DNA of 64,000 nt from Podocnemis expansa (lineage: Eukaryota > Chordata > Testudines > Podocnemididae), in contig ML681991.1 in the NCBI GenBank assembly GCA_007922195.1, forward strand, positions 43,664,905 through 43,728,904, written 5' to 3'. The translations under genes and the position numbers were made by a program. The notes under the pieces are model-generated. The model saw only the letters and a list, made by a program, of their open reading frames with translations. It searched no databases and was not told where the DNA came from. Shown piece after piece: positions 1 to 12,480 of this stretch (positions within the stretch are counted from its first letter, which is position 1; every line of letters begins with the position of its first letter).

Positions 1-3000
1 GGACAAACAAGGTGGTAAGTGGGTTACAGTGTCATTAAAGGTCAATCCATTTTCTAGTGGCCAGGTGTCAGTCTGACAGATCTAATCCCCCCTCCTTCCC
101 CAACCAGACTGAAGCACAATGCAATGTGGCAGGTTTCTTAACTGGGAAAGAGGGCTGGGAAGGAACCTGTGTCTGTCTTTGGATAGTTGTGGCCTTCCTT
201 GCTTCTCTGGGACATACACAGAGCTTGACATAGGGAAGCAAGGGTTAAAAGAGAAGGCTCCTTTTACCTGTTTTTTTAAATCCAATCCAGTGTTGCCTTC
301 CCTTGTTGTGGCAGTCTCACGGAGCCAGCAGAATGAAGGACTGGGCTATCACTCCACTTCTGCTGAAAGAGGTGGTGTGCTGAATCTTTCACAAAGAGAG
401 GGTTTGCCCCAACTGTTCTCAGGGCATTGACTAAAATTGGGGTTCATAAAAATAAACAAGAAGAATTCAGAAGTAAAGATGAATTTGCTTTCAATTAATC
501 AGCTCTCTCTGATGTCGTGCTGTGAGTTTCCTCAGTGGACACTTGAGTTCTCCAGCTAAAAATAGGCTAGACACGACCTGAATTTCTAAGGGGAAAGCAA
601 GGTGAAAAGCAATTTTCAGTACATTTGATTGGGTAATGGGGAACCAGTCCAGATCTCACCACTAGTCACAGCATTTGGTACTAGGAACAACTCCCCCAAA
701 AGTGAGGGAAAGTAACAATTCGCTCCAGTATCCAGTGCTTAGGTGAATACAGGGAATGCTCATCTACTCACAGGTTGAATAGGAGATGGAGGCCATGCCT
801 ATAACACAAAGCCTCAAGCAGACTCCCCCTGTACTTGTCTTGAGCACTGAGATGCTGTTCCACTTCACAAAATCAGACAATTGCTTTTGCCCTGACGTTA
901 AACCAGTGGACTTAAACTGGTGCCAGGCAGCGTGAGTGCTCTTATTTTGTGTTAGCTTCAGCCTGATCCTAATGACTTCGCCCTACCTCTCTCAAGCTGG
1001 GTTTTGGCGTTGGGTTGAGGAGAATTGGGGTCTGGTGTGGCTCTGTGTGCAGTGAAGCCTGGAGACTGAGTGCTGAGACTTTTGGCTCGCTCAGCAAAAG
1101 GGCCTAGGCTTTCATGCCACTCTACCTGCTAGCCAGACTACTTAAATGCACTCTCTTCCCCCCACTCCCCAGGGAAGTTTCTGGTTTGTTTGTCTGCAGA
1201 GATACATCTGTATGCAGTGGTGTCTGTCTGCCTCATTACCCCTTCACACTGCTGTCTCTGTGCCCAGGGGTGGCATGTGCCGTCTTTATGCTTCTAGGGG
1301 AGATATGCTGCCCCCCCAATGTCCCCTGGCTTGTGTCCATTTGGTATCATGAATCCCAGTACCAGTTCATTGGAGCTGCAAAGGGAGAGCTTCCATTGCT
1401 GTTGCCCAGGCTAACTCTGGTTCTCTGGCATCGGAGAGGATGTGAGCCTCCAGGGCTGTCAGTCTGGCACTAGCATGGAAAAACGGAGAAGTGTGGGTGT
1501 GCAGGATGGTGTGACTGTGAACCTGCGCACACGTGCACGGGATTGACCGTGCGCACGTGCAGTGGGTGTGCGAATGGGGCTGCATGTGACCGGCTGCATG
1601 TGTGTGCGTAGGTTTGTAAAGCAGGCCAAGAAGTACCACGTAGCCTCAGTACCGATGTCAGTTCCCAGCTCTTCAGCAGATGCCAAACTTCCTCCAAACT
1701 GGGCCCATCCCCCAGCTGGTTTCTCATGTTGGGGATGCAAACTGTGGTCCTGTGGCTCATAGTGCCACCACTGTCCTGCTAGTGGGAACCCAGCTTGGGT
1801 CACATCTGTCACCAGGTCTGCACTTGCTGGGCTTTACAAGCATAGCTGGATGGTGCACTTGCTGGTCTGGATGCAGCTTAGACAAGCATAGCTTATTCCA
1901 TTCCCCTGAGTTAAACAAACTTTACTGATGAAAGCACAGCTTGGCTATTGTGATGGTGTCTACTATAGGGGCTTGTGCGGCACACCTCTGTCAGTCAGAT
2001 CACATCACTTCACACTGCTGCCTGACCCTGTTCAGCCAGCAGAACTCTGTAGAGTAGACCTGGCCTGTTTCTGAACCTCCTGATTAGCAGGGGGGTGTAG
2101 AGCAAATGCCTGCTTCCTTCCTGGATATTTGTGAATCATGAGATAAATGGCTCCAGCCCTGGTGGATCCATTTAGGATGGAAAACAAGGCATGGAGCTGA
2201 AAGCACTGGCTGAGAATTCAGGTGCTTGTGTGTGGGCAGCACTCATTTGCTTTCTCTTCCTGCCAATGTCCTTCTACCTGCTCCCTTCTGGTGCTTGGCA
2301 GCCCAAGTCAGGCAACCTGGAGCAACCTGGGGAGAAAAACCTGCTGTAGTCTGCTTGCCCATGAGTTAAAGGCTCCAAGAGAAAGCTGAGGTCTGTCCTT
2401 AACCCCTTCCTCAGTCTCCCATCAAATTCTCTGACTGCTATCTGGAGGAAGGTAGTGGACTGAAGCCCCTTCTGAGATTGTGGAGTGATGAAACTGACAT
2501 GAATGAGCATGAAGGAGATCAAAAGGCTGCATTGGCCTGGTCACTGGTTATCTCTGTCTGCTTGCCTCTGCCAGCGCTTGAGGGGGAAAGTGGGGACTTC
2601 CCTGCAATCAGAGGGGAGCAGGAGTCACAAGCACCAGTAAATGTCCCATGGGTCAGAAGCGATGCGGAATGGATACTGGCTGCCTGGCCGGCAGCATGTC
2701 TTTGGCTGTCTGCCCAGGCTTAATAAGCATTAGCTCAGGTGGAGCCATCTAGCATGTGGCTAATCCATCATACTCCGTGATGACACTCCCCAGCTGCCAG
2801 GCCTGGCGAAGGGCCGCAGCTACAGGCTTCCTTCCCTGGACTTAGATCACGACTCCTGCTTCCACTCTGTGGGGCTGCTCTCCATAGCTCTCCAAGGTGA
2901 TCACTGCTGCATCCTGTGCTGTGTTATCCTGAGACAGGCCAAGGAGGGGCAGCTGGCACGTTCAATGGACAGGCAGGCTGGCAAGTGGGAAGGCTGTGCT

Positions 3001-3159
3001 TCTGGCAGGAGACTTGGGAGCTCGTGAAAGAGGGAAGGGGGACGAAAGGGATGGGGGAAGAGACTATCTTCAGCCCCTCCCCCTGGTCACTGAGGCAGCA
3101 AGAGGGCTCAGAATAATGCCCACAATGGAGTGGTGGGCCTCAGTTGTATGCTGCAGTGG
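1..3159. other. non-coding, mostly single-copy sequence
   Basis: I see no exon with splice sites and a recognisable protein here. The open frames are short, overlap on both strands and carry no domain. The only structured part is the GT/CA-rich block with a hairpin near 1.5 kb, listed separately. It is presumably intron or 5' flank of the diacylglycerol kinase gene whose exon lies near 61.9 kb, which is an inference from the absence of any other gene. Confidence 0.5.
1488..1620. repeat. GT/CA-rich alternating purine-pyrimidine block with imperfect hairpin
   Basis: The stretch is rich in GTGTG and GCGCAC steps. Arms at 1527-1540 and 1547-1560 are nearly complementary around a 6-base loop, and each contains a CACGTG palindrome, at 1530-1535 and 1554-1559. 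This could form a hairpin or Z-DNA, and CACGTG is also the canonical E-box core. A degenerate microsatellite explains it equally well. Confidence 0.5.
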
Positions 3160-3985
3160 GCAATGGGGTGTTTGCCTTGTTAGCCTGTGGAACTCCCTGC
3201 TACAAGGTGAGGCCAAGCCAAACTGCTGATGTGGCATGAAAAGATTATCTTCCATTGTTGTTTGCGCAGCTGATCCTGGATGGCAGAGAGAGAAGGTGGG
3301 TGAGATAGTATCTGTCTTTTGTGGACCAGCTTCTGTGGCTTGTCAGCTTGTTTATTTAATCAGCAAAAGCTGTCCTGCTAAAAGTTATTACTTCACTCAC
3401 ATTGTCTCTCTGAAAGGGTTAGACTTGGACCTGGGGGGAATGTCTCAGCTAGAACATGAGTTTTCCAACCTCTTGCTCCAGAGCATGAGCTGGGATCAGG
3501 AAGAAAGCATAACTGACTTCAAAACTGAGCTTGATAAGTTTATGGAGGGGATGGCATGATGGAAGAACCTACTTTGGAAATTGACTGATCTTTGACTACT
3601 GGTAATGGATATGCCAGTGGCCTAAGAAGGGAGGGTAGATATGGTGAGTTCTAAGTTTGGGTGACTGGCTGTTGAGACTTGCCCACAAGCCCAGGGTTTA
3701 ACTGATTGCCATATTTGGGGTCAGGAGAGAATTTTCTCCTGGGGTACATTGGCTAGAGCCCTGGGGACTTTTCGCCTTCCTCTGTAGCATGGGGCATGGC
3801 TCACTTGCTAGTGGATTCTCTGTATCTTAAAGTCTTTAAATCATGATTTGAAGAGTTTAATAACTCAGTCATAGGTTAGAGGTTTATTGCAGGAGTGGGT
3901 GGGTGAGGTTTTGTGGCCTGCATTGTGCAGGAGGTCAGATGATTGTATCAGTCCCTTCTGACCTTAGGAGTCTGTCTATAAGGAA
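3160..3985 (+). mobile_element. old CR1-type LINE, 3' end (+ strand)
   Basis: The 5' part includes 'ggaactccctgctacaagg' (3188-3206), the decayed CR1 coding tail. A segment near 3500-3560 resembles the end of ORF2, with acidic residues, a short linker and 'gataagtttatggaggggat'. The 3' untranslated part ends with the CR1-like stretch 'ggtcagatgattgtatcag' followed by 'tcccttctgaccttaggag' at about 3933-3970. It is more decayed than the CR1 copies at 33.6 and 57-58.7 kb and looks like a different, older subfamily. No intact frame remains. Confidence 0.7.
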
Positions 3986-4654
3986 AGAATTTCTTTCCAT
4001 GTGACACTAATAACCAATCTGGAGTTTCATGGGGGTTTTACGCCTGTTGATGTTTGACACTGGCTAATGAGAGGCTCCAGCCACTAGCCTAATGCCTGGG
4101 TAGCAGCTGAAATGCTGCTTGCCATTTTTTCTTTGGGATCCAGCCCTGCAGGTGCTCTGGCCCAGAGCTTCCACTGGGCTCAATGAGAATTTGGGGCATG
4201 GAGAGGCTGCTGGATCAGGGTCACTGTTTGTGTCCTGGTGTGTTGACATGGTTGATGATGGCAGCAGTCCTATACTTTGGAGAAGGGTGGATGGTAGCTC
4301 TTCGCTGCAAGATTGAACAGAGGGGCACAAGGGCCCAGGACCAGGAGATTTGTCTGTAGATCCCACCAAATAGACTAGATTAGCTGCCTCCAAGTTGGGG
4401 TGCAGGGAGCACCTGTCCCATATATATGGACTGCCTGAGACCAGATGGGGTAGGCAGGATAGAGCAGGTGAGGAGGCCCCTCATTAGGTGGACCACGGCT
4501 GTACTGCTTAGATATGCCACAGGTTGGCACCACTTATGGGGCTTTGTGGCACTAGTGGTCAGATGCTAAGTCCCATTTCAAGAGGGAAGGCTGCCAGGCA
4601 GAGCTGTGGGGCTGCCTCCCATCCCAAGGAGCTCACCTGACAGATGTTCTAGGG

Positions 4655-4956
4655 CAGAGGTCAGCTACCCAAAAGATAAGAAGCTCCATTTAAAAAAAAT
4701 TCCTTCAATAACTGTTTTGAGAGCTGCAATGGGTATAGTCTTCTGGTGGGGCTAGTTGGGCAAGGGTGCCTGTTGCAGGGTACTCTGGTGGGTAGGGGAG
4801 CCTGGAACCAGCAGCAGGCCCTCCACAGGATCCCTCAGTGGCAGGGGACACTGGAGCCAGTAGCTGGCGACCTGCGGGAGCCCTTAGTGGCAGTGGCAGA
4901 TGGTGGGCCTGGAGTCTCCAGGGAACAGCCAAAGAGCCGCAGGTTGCAGACCCCTG
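4655..4956. mobile_element. non-autonomous hAT element (MITE), about 302 bp
   Basis: The element starts CAGAGGTCAGCTACC and ends GGTTGCAGACCCCTG. These termini are imperfect inverted repeats of the CAGRGGTC type. It is flanked by 8-bp direct repeats, TTCTAGGG at 4647-4654 and TTCTAAGG at 4957-4964, which differ at one base. An 8-bp duplication with CAG...CTG termini is the hAT signature. There is no transposase frame. The interior is GC-rich and carries loose repeats of a 'ggagcc.tggcag' type unit. Confidence 0.8.
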
Positions 4957-7900
4957 TTCTAAGGCAAGAACCTCCCTTGAAGTTCTCAAGCCAGCAAGGC
5001 CAGCTTCAATGCCAGTCTCATCCAGCCCCACATGATTCTTAATACACAAACATCAGGTTTTGTTTGTTTGCTGGCTGATATCTCAGCCCTCGGGCAGCCC
5101 TCACATGATGTTTTGAAGTTTTTCTTTGCCAGTGGGCTGGGCACTTACTTTTTTAATGACAGCTGAGAAGCCAGTGTAGTCCCATGACTCCAGGAGCTGG
5201 GGCTTGAAGAATAATAGTGAATATTGTGAAATGCAGGGTAAGATCATGGGAGGTGGTGGCAATGTGTAATAGAAGGTTGGCTTTGAAACAAGTATCTGCC
5301 TGCTTTTGGCTTCCTTAGAGAATTTTGCTGTGCTAGATGGTCACCTTTTAATTTGGAGCTTACATTCTAAAGAGTGGCCATGGGGACCTGTAAAGGGTAT
5401 TTTTAAATGGGACACGAGGCCTTTTGTTGATTCTGTGTATTGAATGAAAAGGGTGTGCCAGAGAGGGAGTGGGTAGTTAGGGTTGCTGCTTTTTTACCTT
5501 TGGAAATGTAAAGACCAGTAAGTTTGGCCTTTCCTGGTTTTGCAATCAGACCCGTGGAGCTGAGGCTTCATGGCCAAAAGAAAGGGGCAGGGGGGCTTGA
5601 ATCTTTAACACAGGGGGCAGGTGGGCTTCCTTTATCCAAAGTGTTCGTTAGTTGCTGAGATGGACAAACCAAGGAGAATTGAACCGGGTGCCTAACAGCG
5701 ACTTCCCTGCTCAGCTGCATTTCTAATTATTCTGGTAGTTGCACCATGTCACTCAGCCATCCTTTCACTGTGGCCTCTATACACTAGCATTTCCCTTAAA
5801 CCTTCCCATTCTTGCATCCCCTGCAGCTTGGCACCTGGTTAGAGACAGGGCCAAGTGAAAGCCATAGTGTCCTCCAATCAAGGGTTAGCTGGCATAGTGA
5901 TGACATCACTGGTGGTTGGTCCTCAGGGGTGCTGCAGTCCTTCCTGGGAGACTTGCATCTAGGACAGTGGAAAATTTTTGGATCAGGACCAGTGTGGCTG
6001 AGATCACAGAGCCTTCCAAGGCTGATCAGACTGGCACTGACATCCCCACCAGCTGAGAGTCACATCATCTAACAAACTATTCGGCCCCAATGAGGAGGGC
6101 TGACCCTGTCAGCTAATCACAGGCAAAGGAAAGAACAGAGACGCTGAACTCCACCCTGTCCCATGATGTTCCCAGCTCCCTGTCCCAGTTAAGGGATCAT
6201 GAGTGTAGAACAGGAGCACAGGGAGAGGACAAACAACATCCCTGGCAGTGCCCATGGCAGCCCCATGGCAGACTGGGAATCAGGAAAACACTGCCTTGCC
6301 AGGGAAGAATGCAGAAAACCATGGACAAGCCTGAAACCTGAGCTGAGAACCAGCTGAACTCATACCATGGGCTCTGCCATGTGTTGTTAGCTAACCAGAG
6401 AGGAGCAGCGGGCACACTGCTTTTACCCAGCTATCACCATCTACAGAGGCACCCACAACAGCCCTGCCCTCCACCCACAGGGGCAGCCCCCAAAGCCAGG
6501 GTGCCAGCTGGCTCCCTGCCACGCGGACAGACGCCATATGATCAACGGGAGCTGGCGATGCTCGGAAATAGGCCACTCTCCTCTGCTGCTAAGTCAATTA
6601 TCCTCCCAGCACAGTGAGCAAGGAGGTGTCTGGCAGGCAAGACAGCTCACTGCCAGGTGAGCACATGGGTAACTGGATGAAGGCAGGTGCCCAGATCCCT
6701 TTTCTGGCTTTGCCTATTAAATGTGTGTTAATTAGCTACCGGCTCCAGCCTTTGGGGAACACCGGCAGCTAGCTGATGATTGGTGAGCACTTAATTGGGC
6801 CCCCTGCCTTGCCCTTGGGATTTCTGATTGAAGAACAGTTAATTGGGTCACCTCTCCTCCTCCCAAGGCACAGACTGGGGTGGAGGAGAGCAGAAGCCCC
6901 CCAGGACAAAGTCATAATTTGCCAGCAATGGGCGCATTAAACAGAGGAAATCTCTAGTCACTGCACTCTATTACCTATTATTAGCCAGTCTTCTGTTCAC
7001 CCCATAGTCCCCTGAACAGTGCAAGAGTATGAGGACATGTTCCACCCTGTCCTCAGAGTCTGACTTGTCCTTGATCCTGCTGTGTGCTGCATCTTAAAAC
7101 GATCGGTAAAGGAAAGCACAGGGCTCATACCCTCTGATGCTCTTCTGTGGTGGAAACATGAGCCAAAGCATTTTCTTTGCTTTTTCTTTCAAAAAGGATC
7201 TTCTGATGGTTTATGTTAAAAATGCCAGTCTCATCCAGCCCTGCTCACCCCCTCACCCCTCAAGCCCTGCTCAGTTGACATTGGGAGGGTAAGGGAAGAG
7301 GAGCAGGGAGTGGGGCATTGAGGGAAGAGGCGGAGCATGGGGGAAGAGGCAGGACAAGGATGGTTTTGGGGCTCAATGTCCAGTTTACACAAATCAAAAA
7401 GTTGCCCCCACCTAAACAATTATGTGCATAATTCCAACTAACCGGCGACAGCTGAACAAGTGAAGCTCATCCTGCCGGTTACATCAGCCTAGCTTTGTGG
7501 TAGTGCTTAAAGCTGGATCCATTAGCCTGACCCTTGGGGAGGTTCCCATCCAGATCCGAATTTAGCAGCTGTGGCCCCACTCTTTTATTTTTTGTCAGAT
7601 GGACAACTTGCTTTCAAGCCTCCTGGAGTTGGCTGCTCGTTAGCGCCACAGAAGGTATGGTCCTGTTGTGCAGGCAAGGAGCAGGTCAGCAGTTCTGGCC
7701 TGCAACTCTGCACCTGAGGGATGGTCCAGGGTTGGCGACCAGTGACAAACCCCAGGTGAGTGGACCGAGAGGGATCCTAGCTAGGCAGGTCTCCGTACAG
7801 TGATCCCCTACTGAAATGTGACAGTCTGGCCTGGGCAGGTGCTGCTGGAGACCCAGCTGGTCCCTGGCAGGTCATTCCCATGCAGACAGCTCTGTTGCTC

Positions 7901-8229
7901 CAGCAGGTCTGTTCTACAGGAACTTCTCGTTCTCCATTCTCCCAGCTGCAGTTTGTCCAAACTTTGGTGACTTTGCCTCTCTTCTCAGTGCCAGAACTGG
8001 GTATTTTGGTGTCCAGGGTGTGCCCGGAACAAGCAGCACGGAACGCACCCTCATCAAGCGGTGAAAAGGAGCTGCTTGATACAGCACCTAGGAAAAGCCC
8101 TGGTCATCCCTTCCTAATTATGGCTCTGCCTGTTTCCGATCCCCCCAGAACAAATCCCCTACGGACACAACTCCACTCAGGGGAGGGGGTGAGTGGGAAA
8201 CTGAACCTGACATTGGGCCTGTTACTTAA
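4957..8229. other. non-coding, mostly single-copy sequence
   Basis: No host exon is recognisable. A 21-base match, 'aatgccagtctcatccagcc' plus one base, occurs at 5008-5028 and again at 7221-7241, which suggests fragments of one unidentified dispersed repeat. The part from 6590 to 6990 is described separately. Confidence 0.45.
6590..6990. promoter_or_regulatory. candidate conserved non-coding / enhancer-like block
   Basis: The block has no repeat resemblance and is dotted with homeodomain-type cores: 'gttaattagctacc' near 6729, 'cacttaattggg' near 6789 and 'cagttaattgggtcac' near 6837, then 'cataatttgccagcaatggg' near 6913. Such clustering is common in vertebrate enhancers but also arises by chance. 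This is inference from composition and motif clustering only. Nothing in the sequence proves function or names a target gene. Confidence 0.2.
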
Positions 8230-8620
8230 TGCACAAGTGGGCAGGAGGTGCTCCAACCCTGTGCTGACTCTCTGGGATAGATTGTACCTACATTGGCTTC
8301 CTATCCTTCCCTGGCTTTCTCTCCTCTTCCACAAGAACTGCCAGGTCCTGCACCCCTTGTGCTCCATACATGTCAGGCTTCACCCTGTGTTGTCTTGTCA
8401 GATGGCTGCTACTTTCCAGAACAGCCTCTCTGCATTTATGATTTGACCCACTGCTTCTGTGACCTCCTATATCTGTTCCCTGGCCCCTTGTGTCCAACTC
8501 TTCTTCCAGCTGCAGGGCCATCAGATCCCCTTTCCCAAGTCTCTGTTATCTCTCTGCCCTATGTGGACCCCGCCCCCTACATCGCCCTCCTCTGGCTGGC
8601 ACACCAGAGCTACAGATGTT
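8230..8620 (+). mobile_element. possible degenerate L2-type LINE reverse-transcriptase fragment
   Basis: On the + strand 'tacattggcttcctatcc' (8288-8305) is followed by cytosine-rich sequence with phrases such as 'tgtgacctcctatatctgtt', the style of the 3' coding part of amniote L2 elements. Some 188 codons remain open across this part, but conserved catalytic motifs are not visible. It could also be single-copy pyrimidine-rich DNA. Confidence 0.3.
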
Positions 8621-8859
8621 ACTTGTAACCTACATCATTTCCTCTTCTTTGCTTCTGCAGCCTGTAATTGGTCACGAGCATCATGCTGCGGTGCTTTTGT
8701 CCAGGGGGTGCTACAGAAAATGGAATGGCACTGTGCTTGCTGAAAATGCCAGCTGCCATTTTCAGGTGCCTCTGGCTGGAAAGAATGGATCGCTGATGGC
8801 TTGAAAACTGCCTCCCAGCCCCACCTCCTTACTGCTGCCTTTCATATTATTTACCAAGT

Positions 8860-9080
8860 GCTCGTGCACGCCAGGGCTCTGCAATTTCCCTGCTCCCGGA
8901 GGCCCATTGTCTGTGTGTCTCTTCTTAACAATCGCTCCAAAATTAGCTTTTAAAAGAAAGGATAAAATTGCACTTTAGTGCTTTTAAAAATAAAAAGAGA
9001 AAAATCTCAATTAAATGCTCCTTGTTAGTGGAAGCCCACGTGAACCAATGTTCCCCTGGGTTGCTCAGTTAATCTCTTAT
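8860..9080. promoter_or_regulatory. AT-rich candidate conserved non-coding element
   Basis: This short non-repetitive block has runs such as 'aattagcttttaaaagaaag' and 'aaaaatctcaattaaatgct', and an E-box CACGTG at about 9038. It stands out from the GC-richer flanks. Function is a guess from composition. Conservation between species would be decisive. Confidence 0.15.
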
Positions 9081-10870
9081 CCCTCCACCTGACTTGCTGG
9101 GATGTTTTGATTTGGTTGCTGCACTGACCGAATGGTTGTGAAAACTCTTGTCTGACAGCCAATGGCTGGGAAGATTTGACTGACCAATTTCTTAAGTAAC
9201 CTGGCTACCTAGAGCCCATGAGGTTGGTTTCCACAGTTACATGCCTGTGGCTTTCCACTGGGAGGCCTCAGTTTGCCAGGCTTTTGTGCGTATTCTAGAG
9301 CTTGTTGAAATGAGTTGTATTGGCTGTTCAGAGCTGGGATTGCATCAACAGGGACATTACAACCCATTGTGCCCCTTGGAGTCCCTGCTTAATTCACTGG
9401 GAGCTAAGGGCTAGATGGGAAATATTGATCAAATAGTCTGATCCCACGAGCAGCACCTGCCTGCAGGGCAAAATTGACCAGGCTGTTTCCCTAGGCCGAG
9501 TCCCTCTGTTTGCTTTTTGGTGTCTTTGTGAGTTTGGACTCCCTTGATTTCCAAACAGTGTTGAGAACCTGTGCTCTTTTTGGGGGCTGACGTGGGCACC
9601 TGCCATTGCTGGTCACTTGGTTTTTAAAAATCGAGGCCACCTCTTTTAAATGGGTGTTTTCACTACCATCAGTCTGTGCTCCAGTGATCCCTCCAGAGCC
9701 GGCTCCATGCCCAGAGAGAGGGGCTGGCTTTGCTGTGTTCGTGGGCACCAGTTCAAGTGGGGACACCTGAGCAGCCTCCTGGGAGACAGGCTTTGGGCTG
9801 CAGAGTTTTCTTATTGGTGATTCAGGCACCGGAAAGAAGCCAGAGTGGGTCTTGTGTCCTCGACTGAGTTTGCATGGGGGGGGGCTCAGTGGTCAAAGAG
9901 CCCTGGGAGAGGGGAGTAGGAGAGTCTAGGCAGACACACAGTGAGCAAACAGCTTGAAAGCATTGTGAACGAGTTGGAATTTGAGCCCATGGACTGCAGA
10001 GTCAGCGTGGCATAATGAATGCAGGATCCCACTGTATTACGTGACTGAGCCCCTTTCCCAAGCACTGGTGATGCGAGAGCATATCAGGAGCGGGGGGTTG
10101 GGGGGGGAGAGCTTTCAATCCCTGCCTTGACCCAGGGTCGTGACAGTGGGCCTCCAGAACTGACTTCTTCATGATTGGCCAGGACAGACACCCTCATCCT
10201 TTCTACTCCTCTGTCGTAGAAATGTGCCGCATTTCAAACCACAGCGCATCTGCCCAGTATAGAAAAACCTTTAACTTCTCTGTACCTGTGCCAAATGTGG
10301 ACAGCGACCTTTCTTTTCTCCCAGCATCTATCAGTTTTGCCTGTGTAGGTGGTGATCTGGGGGTTTGGAAGTAGGGGCTGTCTCCCCTGGGTAGCTGCTG
10401 CTTGCATGCTGGCAAATGTGTGCGGTTGTCTAGAGTGAGCAAGGTGGGAAGAGAAGACCTCCCCCAAGGCTGCAGTTTGGCAGGTTTGCATCGAGCCCTG
10501 CTAGGCAAGGTGCTCCCAGGCCCAGGCCTGCTGTGCGGAGTGGGGAGAGGCCAGGTGTCTAGGTCACCCCACACACGCTGTGTGGTGCTGTCTGAGGGAC
10601 TGGACCACAGATAGTGCTGAGAACCCTCCTGAAGCCTAGGTTATTGAGGCTGAATCTTCTCGCCCTGAAAGTGGAGGTATGTGGCTTTTGATCCTGAAGT
10701 CCCAGGTTCAATTCCCTGCCATTGACAACTCCCTCAGGGTGCCTGTGGTGTTACAAATGTGGGCAGTGCATGGGGGGTGAGGGGTATTTTGTGGTGGGTC
10801 TGTTCCTTCTGAGTGATGGTTTGGGGCTGTGTGGGGATGCTGGCTGGGCCCGTGCTGTTGTCAGGCTTCC
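9081..10870. other. non-coding sequence
   Basis: No exon, RNA gene or clear transposon is recognised. Around 10653-10745 there is a faint tRNA-SINE-like phrase ('cccaggttcaattccctgcc', 10700-10719) that could be a decayed MIR/CORE-type SINE head. Short G runs near 9880 and 10090 are simple low complexity. Confidence 0.4.
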
Positions 10871-10956
10871 TACCTGAACAAAGCTGGATTTTGGCGAGCC
10901 GCAGGCTGCCCACCCACTATTTGTATCTGCGTCACACCCCCCTCGCTCCTGGGGAG
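10871..10956 (+). repeat. dispersed repeat, copy A
   Basis: It begins 'tacctgaacaaagctggat' and continues through a 'ggctgcccacc' core to a 'tcacaccccc' segment. The same order of blocks recurs at 12696-12782 in the same orientation about 1.8 kb away. Similarity is roughly three quarters by eye, so it is an old dispersed repeat of unknown class or an old local duplication. Confidence 0.6.
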
Positions 10957-11508
10957 CTGAGAGCCTTCAGCTGGAACTCCCCCACATTGCTCGACGGGGG
11001 CAGTGCCAGGAAATGCTGAGAGGCCTGATCCTGCTGCCATCAAAGCCTGTAGGAGCTCCTGGCCCAAGGAGTTCATGGCAGCAGGACTGGGCCTGGTGTG
11101 TGGGCAGACAGCTTAGCTTGTGGTGGTGGTGGTGGGGCAGGGGGAACAATATGAGGCCTGAGATCAGGTCTGGGGCTCCTACCAAATTGTCATAACCTCT
11201 GGCCATTGCAGTTAGCAGGCAGTTGCTGGGCTTGTTCTCTGGTAATGGGGCTTTAGTACCACTGGGCGGTTTGCTAGGCTACAGTTTGTTACGCAGCAGG
11301 AAGCTGAAGAGTGAAGGAAGAAGGCTGGTAATAAATAAGGTTTATTAGGTGGTAGGAGCTTGACTGACTTGTGTGGGAGTGGTAATCGTGTGTCCTGGAG
11401 CTTGCTTTCTCTGCGGGAGGTGTTGACCAGCATACTTACACAGGAAAAACAATTTAGCTCTGGATATAGCAGCAGAACTCCCCACATGGGCACCCTATTC
11501 TGGACTAA

Positions 11509-11612
11509 AACAAACAAGCAAAGAGTCCTGTGGCACTTAGACTAACAAATATATATATTGCCTGAGCTTTCGTGGGGGAAAATCCCACTTTGTCAGATGT
11601 TTTGAAGATGAG
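11509..11612 (-). mobile_element. SINE-like element with internal palindrome, body fragment
   Basis: On the + strand it reads 'gagtcctgtggcacttagac', 'tgagctttcgtgggggaaaa' and 'tcccactttgtcagatg'. This matches the copies at 24.9, 40.1 and 53.4 kb. The strand call follows the sense inferred from the 53.4-kb copy, in which the tRNA-like or head portion ('agactaacacggctacccc' type) is 3'. The head is missing here, and I could not find clear target duplications. Confidence 0.75.
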
Positions 11613-12377
11613 GGATCTTACAGTATGGGAGGGGATAAATGCAGGGAAGTGTAAGTCATGGGCACAGGTCACACTGTAACAGCAAATTCTGGACTGCCAG
11701 TGGCTTTGATGACGGAGTCACTTTGACTCCAGCACAGCGTGTCCTGATGGTGAGTGATCCCAGCATGGCTGGAGCAGGAGAGTTATGGTCAGTTTTCCCC
11801 ATTTCAACAAGCCCTTAGTTTTTTTCTGTATTCCAACAGTACCTAAAGGTCCTGGCTGAGATCTACAGCCGTGGGGGGCTGGGTTCTGCTCCTATGCATA
11901 GTAAGAGGCAGTTCTGCCCCTGAAGTGTTTCCACTCAAAGAGACCAAGGGAAGGGACCACTTGGTCCATCGTCTAATATGGTCAAACCTCTTGACCTGCT
12001 TCTGGGACACAATGCCGGAATAAAGGACGGAACAGAGTTCTTCATGGAGGAAATATGTAAGTGAAGAGGCTCTTTCTGGGACTTTCTGTTGTTCCTGCCA
12101 GCACCTGGTTTTTTTGACTGTAAAACTGAGGCAGCCTCAGCTGTGTGTGGATGTAGGAATTGCTGCGATGATCTGGAGCGGCACCCATCACAGTGAGAAA
12201 TGTTCCAGGGTGTTGAATGTGGCCCTGAATCTTAGAGGCAGGAAGATACTTTCTAGTGGGAGCTCAGGGGGAGAGTGCACTTAGCTGCTGTTTAAAAAAT
12301 AAAACATTTCTTCTGCTCCTGGCTGAACAGAACCTGCAAAAGGATCTGCAGCAATTTGGTCAGGAACTGCCTTTGTT

Positions 12378-12480
12378 CTGTGCATGCAGCACCTAGCACA
12401 ACAGGTCCTAGTCTGTGATGGGGGTCTCGAGTGTTCCCACAACACAGGCAATCAAGTACTGTGAGTAATTACAATAATGG
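12378..12480 (+). mobile_element. L2-type LINE 3' tail fragment
   Basis: 'gcagcacctagcacaacagg' is followed by 'tcctagtctgtgatggggg' and then an AT-rich 'attacaataatgggaata' end. This is the order of the L2 3' end as found in amniotes (a 'tacagcgcctagcacaatgg' class motif, then 'ggtcc', then tandem short tail). Only the tail is present. Confidence 0.5.

Noticed and set aside
7880..8446. 188-codon plus-strand frame
   Set aside because: It lies partly over a possible L2 fragment and shows no conserved motif or exon borders.
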